A stretch of DNA of 64,000 nucleotides, taken from NCBI GenBank assembly GCA_902812455.1, contig CADDZH010000004.1:1-64000 (forward strand), in the 5' to 3' direction. Made by a program: the position numbers and the translations under genes. Of this stretch, positions 52,774 to 61,644 are shown piece after piece (positions within the stretch are counted from its first letter, which is position 1; every line of letters begins with the position of its first letter). A model generated the notes under the pieces. It had not been told where the DNA came from, ran no database searches, and was given only the letters and a program-made list of their open reading frames with translations. This DNA is from Chloroflexota bacterium. Its GTDB lineage: Bacteria; Chloroflexota; Ktedonobacteria; Ktedonobacterales; Ktedonobacteraceae.

Positions 52774-55374
52774 TTATGCCCAGCGCACGAGGCCCATCTC
52801 ATGTTTTTCCTCAAGCGCGGGCTGGCTTGGCAGGACACGGACACCGTAGCCAATGCTGCCGCTCTCATCGGGTGCAAGGTGAATATCGTAGCGCAGCGAG
52901 CCATCTAGCTCTTTCTTAGTATACGACATGGGCAGCACTTTCTGGGGAATGACCACATCGTCACTGGCTTCTCCATAGACCACTTCAACGCTGAGGTCTT
53001 CAGGGCCAAGCGCGCCTGCACGTACCCAGGCTCGCAGGTCGATCCCCTCGCCAAGACTCAGTTGGCCGTCGCGGCGTCCTTCTACATAAATCTCTATGCT
53101 GGGCCAGTGCTGCATGATCTTAGCTTTCCATGCAGCCAGGATGCGGGCTTGCTCGTACCTGTTTGTTTCGATCTCGAGGCCCCGGCGAATCTCAGGCACG
53201 TAGTAGCGGGTCGTGTATTCCTTGACCATGCGCTTCATGCTGAATGTGGGAGCGCAGGAGCGGATGGCCTCTTTCATGATAGCGATCCAGGCGTGTGGGA
53301 TGCCATCTGGCCCGCGATCGTAGTAGGTTGGGATGATCTCCTCTTCGAGCAGGTGATAGAGCGAAAGGCTATCGGCTTCGGCCTGCACGTTTTCATCGTG
53401 GTATTCGCGCTCTTCGCCAATGGCCCAACCGTTCTTGCCGTTGTATCCCTCGGCCCACCAGCCGTCGAGGATACTGCAATTTGGCAGACCATTGAGAGCG
53501 GCTTTCTGGCCACTGGTGCCGCTGGCCTCGTGAGGGCGAATAGGGTTGTTGAGCCAGAGGTCGGTGCCGGAGACCAGGTAACGAGCCATATCGATGTCGT
53601 AGTTTTCGAGGAACAAGACTTTGCCCCGGAAGTCATCGCTGCGCGAGATGCGATAGACCTCCTCAATGAGCGCTTTTGCGGGATCATCAGCGGGGTGCGC
53701 CTTGCCCGCAAAAATGATATGGACAGGGCGTTCAGGGTTATTCATGATACGGCGCAGGCGCTCAATATCGCGGAAAATGAGGGTAGCACGCTTATAGGTA
53801 GCGAAGCGGCGAGCAAAACCGATAATCAGATCGTTGCTATCCAGCATTCGCTCAATTTCGGCAATTTGCAGCGCACCTTCGCCCAGGCGAAGATGCTGCT
53901 GTTTCAGGCGGCGGCGCGTGTAATCGATGAGAGCTTGCTTGCACTGGAGATGTGCGGCCCATAGCTCTTCATCAGGGATATCGCGGATACGATTCCACGG
54001 GTCCGGCTCGTCTGCATGCTCTTTCCAATCCTCGCCAAGATAGCGTTTGAAGAGCACATCCATCGCCGGGGCGATCCAGGAAGGGGTATGGATACCATTG
54101 GTGATGTAGCCAATAGGCACTTCATCCTCATCGATTCCGGGCCACAAAAACTGCCACATCCGGCGGGACACAGCTCCATGCAGTCTGCTCACGCCGTTAT
54201 GATGCCCTGTCAGCTTCAGCGCGAGGACGGTCATTCCGAAGCTAGCTCCCCATCCATGATCTTCGCGTGCTACTTCCATAAATTGATCGCGATTCAGGCC
54301 GAGCTGTCCCCAGTACGCTCCAAAGTACTTATCGATCAGGTCGAAGCTGAAGGTATCATTTCCGGCAGGAACCGGGGTGTGCGTGGTGAAGAGCGAATTG
54401 GCAGCTACAGCCTCGCGCGCCTCGTTGAAGCTGAGGCCGGAGGCAACCAGCTCGCGGCAGCGCTCGAGATTAGAGAAGGCAGCGTGGCCCTCGTTAATAT
54501 GCCAGGCTGCGGGAGCAATGCCGAGGGCCCGCAGGGCGCGCACGCCGCCAATGCCCAGCACAATTTCCTGGGAGATGCGCATTTCGCGGTCTCCACCATA
54601 CAGGCGCGCTGAAAGCTCGCGGTCATTTGGCGCATTGGGAGCGATATCTGTATCCATGAGATAGAGAGGGACGCGCCCAACCTGCAATTTCCAGACTTTC
54701 GCGCGAATACGCCGTCCCGGCAGTTCGACGCTGATCGTTACTTCGTTGCCATTGGCATCTAAAGCAGGGACAGCAGGCACTTCTGAAAAATGAAGCTTGT
54801 CATAAAAGCTTTCCTGCTTACCCTCGCGGGTGATGCGCTGGTGAAAGTAGCCTTGCGGGTAGAGGAAACCGACTCCGACGAGAGGCAGGCCAAGATCGCT
54901 GGCTTCTTTGCAGTGATCGCCGGAGAGGATGCCCAGGCCACCGGAGTAGATAGGTAGGGCTTCGTGTAGCCCAAACTCTGCCGAGAAGTAGGCGATGACG
55001 TAATTCACCAGATCTGGATAAGTGCGAGAGAACCAGGTTTCGCCGGGGCGCGGGTGCATATAGGCGTCGAAGTCGTTGAGAACGCTATCGTACAGTTCGA
55101 GGTAATCTTCCTGCTTTGTTGCCTCTTCCAGGCGCTTTGATGAGATAGCGCTCAAAAAACGCACTGGATTATGTCCAACCTCCTCCCAGAGCGCTGGATC
55201 GAGCCTGCTATAGAGTATGCGTGCTTCTGGGTGCCAGCTCCACCATAAATTATATGCCAGTTCATACAAACGATTGATACGCGGGGGCATGACGGGGAAG
55301 ACCGTCACGCGGCCATAGACTTTCACAGGGTGTGTTATCCTTTCTTGAGTTGGTACTACGTACCAGTCTGTCAC
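52774..55374 (-). CDS. glgP: Alpha-glucan phosphorylase
   Basis: The 866-aa GT35 enzyme frees glucose 1-phosphate from glycogen-like glucans. It belongs to the DUF3417-containing group: LYELAYNLWWSWHPEARILY at the start, then YFSAEFGLHEALPIYSGGLG, HINEGHAAF, RFATYKRATLI and EASGTSGQKAALNGLPNCSI around the PLP and phosphate site. GTG at 55374 has AAGG directly abutting it, so GTG at 55326 (after AAAGGATAACACACCCT) is a credible alternative start. No other glg genes are near. Confidence 0.92.
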   Translation of the reverse strand: MTDWYVVPTQERITHPVKVYGRVTVFPVMPPRINRLYELAYNLWWSWHPEARILYSRLDPALWEEVGHNPVRFLSAISSKRLEEATKQEDYLELYDSVLNDFDAYMHPRPGETWFSRTYPDLVNYVIAYFSAEFGLHEALPIYSGGLGILSGDHCKEASDLGLPLVGVGFLYPQGYFHQRITREGKQESFYDKLHFSEVPAVPALDANGNEVTISVELPGRRIRAKVWKLQVGRVPLYLMDTDIAPNAPNDRELSARLYGGDREMRISQEIVLGIGGVRALRALGIAPAAWHINEGHAAFSNLERCRELVASGLSFNEAREAVAANSLFTTHTPVPAGNDTFSFDLIDKYFGAYWGQLGLNRDQFMEVAREDHGWGASFGMTVLALKLTGHHNGVSRLHGAVSRRMWQFLWPGIDEDEVPIGYITNGIHTPSWIAPAMDVLFKRYLGEDWKEHADEPDPWNRIRDIPDEELWAAHLQCKQALIDYTRRRLKQQHLRLGEGALQIAEIERMLDSNDLIIGFARRFATYKRATLIFRDIERLRRIMNNPERPVHIIFAGKAHPADDPAKALIEEVYRISRSDDFRGKVLFLENYDIDMARYLVSGTDLWLNNPIRPHEASGTSGQKAALNGLPNCSILDGWWAEGYNGKNGWAIGEEREYHDENVQAEADSLSLYHLLEEEIIPTYYDRGPDGIPHAWIAIMKEAIRSCAPTFSMKRMVKEYTTRYYVPEIRRGLEIETNRYEQARILAAWKAKIMQHWPSIEIYVEGRRDGQLSLGEGIDLRAWVRAGALGPEDLSVEVVYGEASDDVVIPQKVLPMSYTKKELDGSLRYDIHLAPDESGSIGYGVRVLPSQPALEEKHEMGLVRWA

Positions 55375-55395
55375 CCTTCAATTGGTGAGTGAAAG

Positions 55396-55417
55396 CCTGG
55401 CCCCCACAAGGGAGGCC
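55396..55417. repeat. Dispersed repeat, family C
   Basis: CCTGGCCCCCACAAGGGAGG followed by CC, upstream of the phosphorylase gene. Confidence 0.6.
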
Positions 55418-55494
55418 ACGACATGGTATCGGTCACATGAAGCTTGACGGACTAGTACCAGTATATCGTTTAGGGGAAATCGGATCCCTTTAAC

Positions 55495-56061
55495 CTACTT
55501 CACCCGCTCAACATATTGACCGGTGCGGGTATCGATGCGGATTTTGTCGCCGGGATTGACGAAGAGCGGGACGTTGACCACTGCCCCGGTCTCCAGCGTT
55601 GCCGGCTTGGTCACGTTGGTGGCGGTATCACCGCGCACGCCTGGCTCGGCGCTCTCCACGCGCAGTTCGACGAAGTTGGGCATTTCTACGGCGACGATAT
55701 TGTCCCCATCCACGAGCATTTCCACAACATCTCCCTCTTTCAGGAAGCGCACGGCATCGCCCAGCATCTCTTTGGGAACAGGTTGCTGGTCGAAGGTTTC
55801 GGTATTCATGAAGACGTAGTCGTCACCCTCAGCATAGAGATATTGCCAGTTCTGGTGTTCGACCCGCACCTCCTCAACCTCTTCGCCTGCGCGGAAGCGC
55901 TGCTCGATCACTCGCCCGGTTCTGAGGTTTTTGAGGCGGGTGCGGACAAAGGCACGCCAGTTTCCAGGGCTGACGTGATGGAATTCGGTGATGATATATA
56001 GTTCACCGTTATAGCGTATGATCATGCCGTTACGAAAATCGGCGGTTGTTGTTGCAGCCAT
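55495..56061 (-). CDS. efp: Elongation factor P
   Basis: The 188-aa protein relieves ribosome stalling at polyproline. It has the three EF-P domains: MIIRYNGELYIITEFHHVSPG at the start, the middle OB fold with YVFMNTETFDQQPV, and the C-terminal DTRTGQYVERVK. At the tip of the first domain it reads SPGNWRAF where E. coli has PGKGQAF, so the modified Lys34 is replaced by Asn. The factor thus cannot carry beta-lysyl-type modification at this site. GGAAAGGAG precedes ATG 56061. Several Pro-rich proteins in this window would be natural clients. Confidence 0.93.
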   Translation of the reverse strand: MAATTTADFRNGMIIRYNGELYIITEFHHVSPGNWRAFVRTRLKNLRTGRVIEQRFRAGEEVEEVRVEHQNWQYLYAEGDDYVFMNTETFDQQPVPKEMLGDAVRFLKEGDVVEMLVDGDNIVAVEMPNFVELRVESAEPGVRGDTATNVTKPATLETGAVVNVPLFVNPGDKIRIDTRTGQYVERVK

Positions 56062-56139
56062 CTCTAAATACTCCTTTCCTACTTTTTCATTTTCCCTCAT
56101 GAATTTTCCCCATCGAATCAGGTCATAGTGTGAAGAGAA

Positions 56140-56285
56140 GGACGCGAGGACAAGCACAAGGCCCCCACCCATGCCCATCCACACCCACAGCTTCGATAAA
56201 TCGAGCTTCTACAGTCCCTATAGGCGATGACCTTTCCGCAATGACCGGTTTCGGGTGGCAAAAAGCATCAGGTGACGATCCGGTT
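56140..56285. repeat. Dispersed repeat, family B
   Basis: GCGAGGACAAGCACAAGGCC, CGATAAATCGAGCTTCTACA and GTCCCTATAGGCGATGACC occur in the same order as in the other copies. It separates efp from the methyltransferase gene. Confidence 0.65.
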
Positions 56286-56296
56286 CCTCCATTACC

Positions 56297-57355
56297 TCAT
56301 GTGGAATGCCTTTGGGCGACAAAGATGCTGGCGGGCTGGCCCAGCACGACGATCACCACTTTCTTTGTCACATGCCAGCCATGCTCATGCAAGATCACGT
56401 TCCAGAGTCGATCTTCGCTGGTCAGCGTGACCATCAAGCCATCGTCACTGAGAACACGGCCAAACTCGCGTATAAGTTCAGCGTACAGATCGGCATTTGC
56501 CTGGCGAGTTCCAATCTGCTTGCCAAAGGGCAGGTTGGTGATAATGCGAGTAACGCTGCCTGCATCGAGCGGGAGCGAGCGGGCATCCCATACCTGCCAG
56601 CTTGCCCTCACACCGGCAGCCTGGGCGTTACGCCGTGCTATTGCCACCGCCTCTTTGCGGATATCGCCGCCCAGTGCCTGCTTCAGCGGCGCGAGCAAGG
56701 CTCGTTCGATGATCACTGTGCCGGCGCCACACAAAGGGTCCAGCACAATATCATCCGGCGTTGGCTGGGACAGCCAGCCCATGGCAGCGGCAACCGTTGG
56801 CCGCAGTGAAGCAGGCAGGTGCTCTCGCTTGTAGCTACGGTGTCGCATGGTGGCATTGCTCAAGCGTAATCCCACCAGGGCTTCGCTGCCGCTCAGCCAG
56901 AGCCAGAACTCGGCATCTGCGTTGTCTTCTACCATGCGCATGCTGTGCGGGAAGACATGGCGCAGCGCATCGCTTACTGTGCGACCAGCATCGATACGGC
57001 GAAAATCGTGCGTACCCTGCATCTGGCTGATGACGCGCCACGAGTTGAGTTGCTGGCCCTTATGGACAGCTTGCCACTGAGCGAGTGCACCAGCCATATC
57101 GGCATGGTATACTGCACTATAGATCACATGCAGCGCATCCCGCGTATGGCCAAGCCCCGCCAGATGTACTAATGTGACAAAGACATCTTCGGTCGTGCGC
57201 AGTTTCAAGAGCTGGCGGGGTGATGATCCCGTGCGAAAAACGGCTATCCCGCGAGCGAACTTGATCAGTTCAGCATCGGGTATATGGGCGCGAATCTCAC
57301 TAAATGCCAGGGTTTCCAGCCCCGGCATTGTCATAACATAGAATGATTGCGGCAT
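56297..57355 (-). CDS. THUMP-domain RNA methyltransferase (RlmL/Trm14-like)
   Basis: The 352-aa protein has an N-terminal THUMP-type region (about residues 1-165; MPGLETLAFSEI) and a RlmL-type methyltransferase domain with DPLCGAGTVIIERALL (SAM binding) and TNLPFGKQIG, the (N/D)PPY-like catalytic motif as NLPF. It should methylate a guanine N2 in tRNA or rRNA. Which RNA is not clear. Confidence 0.87.
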   Translation of the reverse strand: MPQSFYVMTMPGLETLAFSEIRAHIPDAELIKFARGIAVFRTGSSPRQLLKLRTTEDVFVTLVHLAGLGHTRDALHVIYSAVYHADMAGALAQWQAVHKGQQLNSWRVISQMQGTHDFRRIDAGRTVSDALRHVFPHSMRMVEDNADAEFWLWLSGSEALVGLRLSNATMRHRSYKREHLPASLRPTVAAAMGWLSQPTPDDIVLDPLCGAGTVIIERALLAPLKQALGGDIRKEAVAIARRNAQAAGVRASWQVWDARSLPLDAGSVTRIITNLPFGKQIGTRQANADLYAELIREFGRVLSDDGLMVTLTSEDRLWNVILHEHGWHVTKKVVIVVLGQPASIFVAQRHST

Positions 57356-57469
57356 CCCTGGCTATTTCTTAATGTGATGTAAGCATTGGTCAAACTATAG
57401 TTTATCACGTTTTGGACGTTCTTCTCAAATCTTAGCACTAGGAGGGCCTGCATCCTTTGGGATGATTGT

Positions 57470-57655
57470 CGAGGAAGGGCCGATCAATCGGCGATGGGCG
57501 CGATCATGAATGTTAACAAATTCATCGGGGGTATGATGGATTGCCTTTGGGCCGATCAATCGGCCCTGGGCACGATCAATCGGCCCCTACATCTATCCGG
57601 GCATGATTTTGTTCATCCTCATAATCGGCCCCTACGGCTCACCCGGAAGGATGGA
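57470..57655. repeat. Dispersed repeat block, family B variants
   Basis: CGATCAATCGGCGATGGGCG, CAATCGGCCCCTAC and CATAATCGGCCCCTACGGC occur several times in this 300-bp gap. No gene is seen. Confidence 0.6.
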
Positions 57656-57666
57656 AACATTTGCCT

Positions 57667-57840
57667 ATGACCAGCAGAATGTACACACAGCGCCTCGGTA
57701 CGATCTCCGATGAGCAATTCCAGGCTGATCGAGCCATCCTCTGGGAGTACTTTCAGCGTAATGGTGAGCGATGGTGGAAGGAAGGATGGACGTTCCGGGA
57801 TTGGGCCAGCCGGTATACCTCATTTGAGGTGGCTCTCTAA
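57667..57840 (+). pseudogene. 57-codon ORF, probable internally deleted gene remnant
   Basis: The ORF reads MTSRMYTQRLGTISDEQFQA, then switches to an aromatic-rich DRAILWEYFQRNGERWWKEG and WTFRDWASRYTSFEVAL. From memory, the first part resembles the N-terminus and the second the C-terminus of aminoglycoside-phosphotransferase-like proteins, which would mean that the middle is deleted. That relation was not checked. There is no clear ribosome site. It lies among dispersed repeats. Confidence 0.35.
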
Positions 57841-57889
57841 TAATGATCTTTAGCAACCGGGATCGGGAATGAGGGTGAGAGGAGTGATG

Positions 57890-57985
57890 CGAAGGAGGGG
57901 CGCGGGGACAGGCACAAGGCCCCCTCATCCACTCCACCCTTCCCCCTGTCCCTACAGCAATGACCGGATTTGGTTATCAAAAATC
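57890..57985. repeat. Dispersed repeat, family B
   Basis: GGCGCGGGGACAGGCACAAG and CCCTGTCCCTACAGCAATGA match other family B copies. It ends just before the HEAT-like gene. Confidence 0.6.
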
Positions 57986-58013
57986 ATCAGGATACGCTAT
58001 CGTTTCCTCAGCG

Positions 58014-58826
58014 CTACATCAGTAGTTTGCTGAGTTCTTCAGTATATTTAGGGAAGCGTGCGAGGCGTTTCTTTTTGAGGTTCTCGCGCAGTATCCAGTT
58101 GATATCGCGATCGGCCCATGTTGCGCAGGTGTGCATCAAGGCGAACCCCTTTTCGGGGTCGGCAGCCGTTACTACACTTAAAGTGTATCCTAGCGTCTGG
58201 CGCAGGGCACGAAAATCTTCACGCTTGCGGTGGGTTGCAGGAGCGGAGTGAAGGCGCTCGAGAATGATTTGCTGGACAGCGAAGGCGGCTTGAAGTATCT
58301 CAGAATCATAGAGCAGCGCTGGTTCAGCAAGAGAGGCTATAGCGGCGCGCTGCTGGAAATAGTTACCTTGCTTTGCCAGGATCATCAAGTAGCTGGTAGT
58401 TTCCCTGGGTGCCGCAGCCAGCAAGCGCTGGAAGGCTATCGATGCCCCTTCTCGCACCCGCCAGCAGGGATTACATGCATACTGCCCCAGCAATTCAAAA
58501 ACCTCGCTTTGCCAGGCCGGGTAAGCAGCGGCACAGGTGCCAAAGGCCACAACGCCACAGAGCACAACAAATTCGGCGGGTGTATTCGTCACGATTCTCT
58601 GGCGATCATCGCTCACAAGATACTCTAATAGTGACCGCACCTGGTCAGGCTTTTCCGTTACGAGAGCGGCAAGGAGGTAGCCGAGATCGTTAGCCAGTTC
58701 CAGGTTAGCACGCGCTCCAGGCAGGCGGCTCTGCTCGCGCAAATAAAACTCTAGCGGGCGCTGGTTTCCTGCTAGCGCTCTATCTACCAGAGATGAGAGG
58801 GTATTATGTGAGTTAGACATGGGCAT
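58014..58826 (-). CDS. HEAT-like helical repeat protein
   Basis: The 270-aa protein is made of helical repeats; NPCWRVREGASIAFQRLL is a typical HEAT-type helix pair, and a Lys/Arg-rich end (ENLKKKRLARFPKY) follows. It is probably a scaffold; a link to DNA-alkylation-repair-like helical proteins is possible but unproven. ATG at 58826 follows AAGGA. The gene is divergent from the MerR operon. Confidence 0.65.
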   Translation of the reverse strand: MPMSNSHNTLSSLVDRALAGNQRPLEFYLREQSRLPGARANLELANDLGYLLAALVTEKPDQVRSLLEYLVSDDRQRIVTNTPAEFVVLCGVVAFGTCAAAYPAWQSEVFELLGQYACNPCWRVREGASIAFQRLLAAAPRETTSYLMILAKQGNYFQQRAAIASLAEPALLYDSEILQAAFAVQQIILERLHSAPATHRKREDFRALRQTLGYTLSVVTAADPEKGFALMHTCATWADRDINWILRENLKKKRLARFPKYTEELSKLLM

Positions 58827-58938
58827 GGCAATCCATTCCTTGCGTTGATAGCGCTTCAGACATTACGCGCTCTTTTTGGAGAATCAGTCAGTATGTGAGC
58901 ATTGTATCACAAGCAGGCCCATTTAGCAGTTGATTAAC

Positions 58939-58969
58939 ATTGACGTTAACGTTAATCTTGTGGTATACT
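58939..58969 (+). promoter_or_regulatory. MerR-type operator overlapping the promoter of the MerR/MFS operon
   Basis: ATTGACGTTAACGTTAAT (58939-58956) is palindromic at 16 of 18 positions and contains the -35 box TTGACG (58940-58945). TATACT (58964-58969) follows after an 18-bp spacer. This layout fits binding by the MerR regulator encoded next. Confidence 0.7.
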
Positions 58970-59022
58970 ATGCATAGGCTTAGTTGTGTTATACCACATG
59001 AGCTGAGGAGGTTTCAAAAGAT

Positions 59023-59511
59023 ATGGTCGCTGCTGATAAAGTGAGCACTGATGAGACACAACTTTATTCAATAGATCAGGTAGCAACGCGCACCGGTTTC
59101 ACGAAACGCACCCTGCGCTACTATGAAGAGCTTGGGTTGCTGCTCCCGGCGAGCCGTACAGAAGGGAACTACCGTCGTTATTCCGAGAGTGACATCCAGC
59201 GCTTAGAGCAGATCAAGAAGATGCGCGATCTGCTGGGATTCTCTCTTACGGATATCCGCAAGATTTTAGAAGCGGAAGACGAGCGCGGGCAGATCAAAGC
59301 GGCGTACAGGCAGGAAACAGATGCAGTGGCAAAAATCGCTCAATTAGAGCGGGCAGATGAACTGATACGGGGGCAACTGCAATTGATCGAGCAAAAACTG
59401 GCCGGATTAGAGCAGATGCGCGATGCCCTGCTGGCGAAACTGGCACATCACGAACAAAAAAGAAAAGAACTATTAAAAGAAAAGAACCATTATGAAAATA
59501 TTACCACATAG
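59023..59511 (+). CDS. MerR-family transcription regulator
   Basis: The 162-aa protein has a MerR HTH (about residues 14-82) with IDQVATRTGFTKRTLRYYEE and a long C-terminal coiled coil (about 95-155). It lacks metal-binding Cys, so it probably senses an organic compound. ATG at 59023 follows GAGGAGG. It overlaps the MFS gene by 20 bp and sits after a palindromic operator, so it likely controls the operon and itself. Confidence 0.92.
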   Translation: MVAADKVSTDETQLYSIDQVATRTGFTKRTLRYYEELGLLLPASRTEGNYRRYSESDIQRLEQIKKMRDLLGFSLTDIRKILEAEDERGQIKAAYRQETDAVAKIAQLERADELIRGQLQLIEQKLAGLEQMRDALLAKLAHHEQKRKELLKEKNHYENITT

Positions 59512-60835
59512 TCAAAAGGACACAATTGAAAACGGCTCAATAGTGAGCGAAGTGAGCGAAGAGCAGCAGGCGAAGGGCCTGCTGCGCGCATTTGTAGCGC
59601 TACGCCACCGCAATTTTCGCCTTTTCTGGTTTGGTCAGCTTATTTCACTGATCGGGACATGGATGCAGAGCATTGGGCAGGCATGGCTGGTGCTCGAACT
59701 GACTCACAGCGCATTATACCTGGGGTTAGTGGGAGCGCTGCAATTCCTGCCGGTGCTGTTTTTTGCCCTTTTTGGTGGAGTGCTTGCCGACCGGTGGCCA
59801 AAGCGCAGGGTATTACTATTCACACAATCAAGCGCCATGATCCAGGCAGCTATCCTCTGGATCCTCGTCGCGAGCGGCACGGTGCAGATCTGGCATGTGC
59901 TGGTGCTGGCGGCCATGCTTGGAGTGACCAACTCGCTGGATATGCCGACGCGGCAAGCTTTTGTGGTCGAAATGGTGGGACGCGAGGATTTGCCAAATGC
60001 CATCGCCCTGAACTCGTCGCTGTTCAATATGGCGCGTATTGTTGGCCCGGGCATTGGCGGAGTGATTATCGCCGTGCTCGGTGTAGCTCCATTGTTTCTT
60101 CTCAATGCTTTGAGCTTCATTGCGGTGATCACCGGCCTGGCGCTGATAGATGTAAGTAAGCTCCACAGGCATGAGAAGCAGGCGACTACAATCCAGCAAG
60201 CTAGCAGGCAGGGAACAATCAAGAGCTTACGCGAGGGGCTGGCGTATGTGCTGCGCACTCCCGCTGTGCTGCTCATTATCGCGGTTGTGGGAGTGATCTC
60301 GTTGTTTGGCATCAATTTCAACGTTGTCCTGCCGCTCTTTGCGACAGAGGTGTTGAATGTAGGAGCAACCGGCTTCGGCTTCATTTCTTCCGCGTTTGGG
60401 ATTGGCTCGCTGCTGTCCGCACTGTGGCTGGCCTGGAATAACCAGAAGCCGAGCATACGCCAGTTGCTGGTTGGGGCAACTGTGTTCAGCATAGCCGAAG
60501 CCGCCTTTGCCATCTCGCACAATTACCTGCTATCACTTGCGTTGATAGCCGCCGTTGGCTTCTCGCAGATAGCCTTCTCTGCCATTGCCAATACAACACT
60601 ACAGACGGTCTCGCCCGATTACCTGCGCGGCAGGGTAATGAGCGTCTATATGATAGTCTTTGCGGGAACAACGCCGATTGGCAACCTGTTTATAGGTGCT
60701 CTGGCCGACTGGTTTGGTGCGCCCATATCATTACTTGCCGGGGCAGGCTTGAGTTTGATCGGGGCAATTTTTGGCTGGGTGTACCGCCGGCCGGCGGAGA
60801 AGAGTCTTGCAGAAGCTAACAAGCTGTATGAGTAA
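59492..60835 (+). CDS. MFS exporter, EntS-like
   Basis: The 447-aa protein has about 12 helices after a 30-residue cytoplasmic start. LRHRNFRLFWFGQLISLIGT and GGVLADRWPKRRVLL (the loop 2-3 motif) are typical of the EntS/MFS_3 group of drug and siderophore exporters. Under MerR control it is a good candidate for a drug-inducible efflux pump. Its start lies within the MerR gene, and its stop overlaps the next start. Confidence 0.9.
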   Translation: MKILPHSQKDTIENGSIVSEVSEEQQAKGLLRAFVALRHRNFRLFWFGQLISLIGTWMQSIGQAWLVLELTHSALYLGLVGALQFLPVLFFALFGGVLADRWPKRRVLLFTQSSAMIQAAILWILVASGTVQIWHVLVLAAMLGVTNSLDMPTRQAFVVEMVGREDLPNAIALNSSLFNMARIVGPGIGGVIIAVLGVAPLFLLNALSFIAVITGLALIDVSKLHRHEKQATTIQQASRQGTIKSLREGLAYVLRTPAVLLIIAVVGVISLFGINFNVVLPLFATEVLNVGATGFGFISSAFGIGSLLSALWLAWNNQKPSIRQLLVGATVFSIAEAAFAISHNYLLSLALIAAVGFSQIAFSAIANTTLQTVSPDYLRGRVMSVYMIVFAGTTPIGNLFIGALADWFGAPISLLAGAGLSLIGAIFGWVYRRPAEKSLAEANKLYE

Positions 60836-61571
60836 CTGGAAGGCATTGCCGCTGGCTATCGCGGATCAGCAGCAGCATATCGAGAAGAGCCAGATATTGC
60901 TGGATATGATACAGCCTGCTGATCCGCCGGTCTTGTACTGGTCGCAGGCCAGCCACCTAGGCCTCGTGCTGGGCTTTTCGCAAAAAGCTGATGTACTCAA
61001 CCAGGAGGCGCTGGCCAGGCTGTCAATACCGGTCTATCATCGGCGCGCAGGCGGTACTGCCGTGCTGGTAGGCCCCCATTTATTGAGCCTGGATGTGGTG
61101 CTACCGCCGGATCATCCCCTTGTGTTGCCAGACATCGTGAAGTCTTATCACTGGCTCGGTGAGGCCTGGGTGAAGGCTTTGCAGCAGCTCGGCATCGAGT
61201 CACACACTGTCTCGCCGGAGGAGGCTCACGAGCAACGACGGCTGCTCAAGCAAGAGGAGACGCGCGAACGCGAAGCCATTTTACAGCGGGCATGTTTCGG
61301 CATGCTTTCCCCTTACGAGGTGGTAGCTGGCCAGCGGAAAGTGGTAGGGCTGGATATGATCCGGCGCAAGAGAGGCAGCTTGCTACAGGCCGGCGTGCTC
61401 CTGGAATGGGAGACGGAAGCGCTGGCCCAGTTGCTTGGGCACACACCTGAAGAACAGGCGCTGCTGCGAGAAGGATTGCTCGAACGAGCCATCGGATTAA
61501 ACACCCTTGCCGGTCGTGTTATTACACCCAAAGAACTGATTGCGGCGTTTGAGCGTGTGGTTACGCTATGA
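60828..61571 (+). CDS. Lipoate-protein ligase A-like protein
   Basis: The 247-aa protein has PVLYWSQASHLGLVLGFSQK and IPVYHRRAGGTAVLVGP, matching the LplA/LipB fold, where RRxGGGxxxH is usual. Here it reads RRAGGTAVLVGPH. The catalytic Lys region is not obvious, so it may be a divergent member (lipoyl or octanoyl transferase type). ATG at 60828 overlaps the MFS stop, so it is coupled. Confidence 0.75.
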   Translation: MSNWKALPLAIADQQQHIEKSQILLDMIQPADPPVLYWSQASHLGLVLGFSQKADVLNQEALARLSIPVYHRRAGGTAVLVGPHLLSLDVVLPPDHPLVLPDIVKSYHWLGEAWVKALQQLGIESHTVSPEEAHEQRRLLKQEETREREAILQRACFGMLSPYEVVAGQRKVVGLDMIRRKRGSLLQAGVLLEWETEALAQLLGHTPEEQALLREGLLERAIGLNTLAGRVITPKELIAAFERVVTL

Positions 61572-61644
61572 ATAGTTGCCTATCCCGGCAGGGAACACGT
61601 ATAATACAGGGCACAGTTGAGCAAATTGAGAAAGGTTTTGTAAT

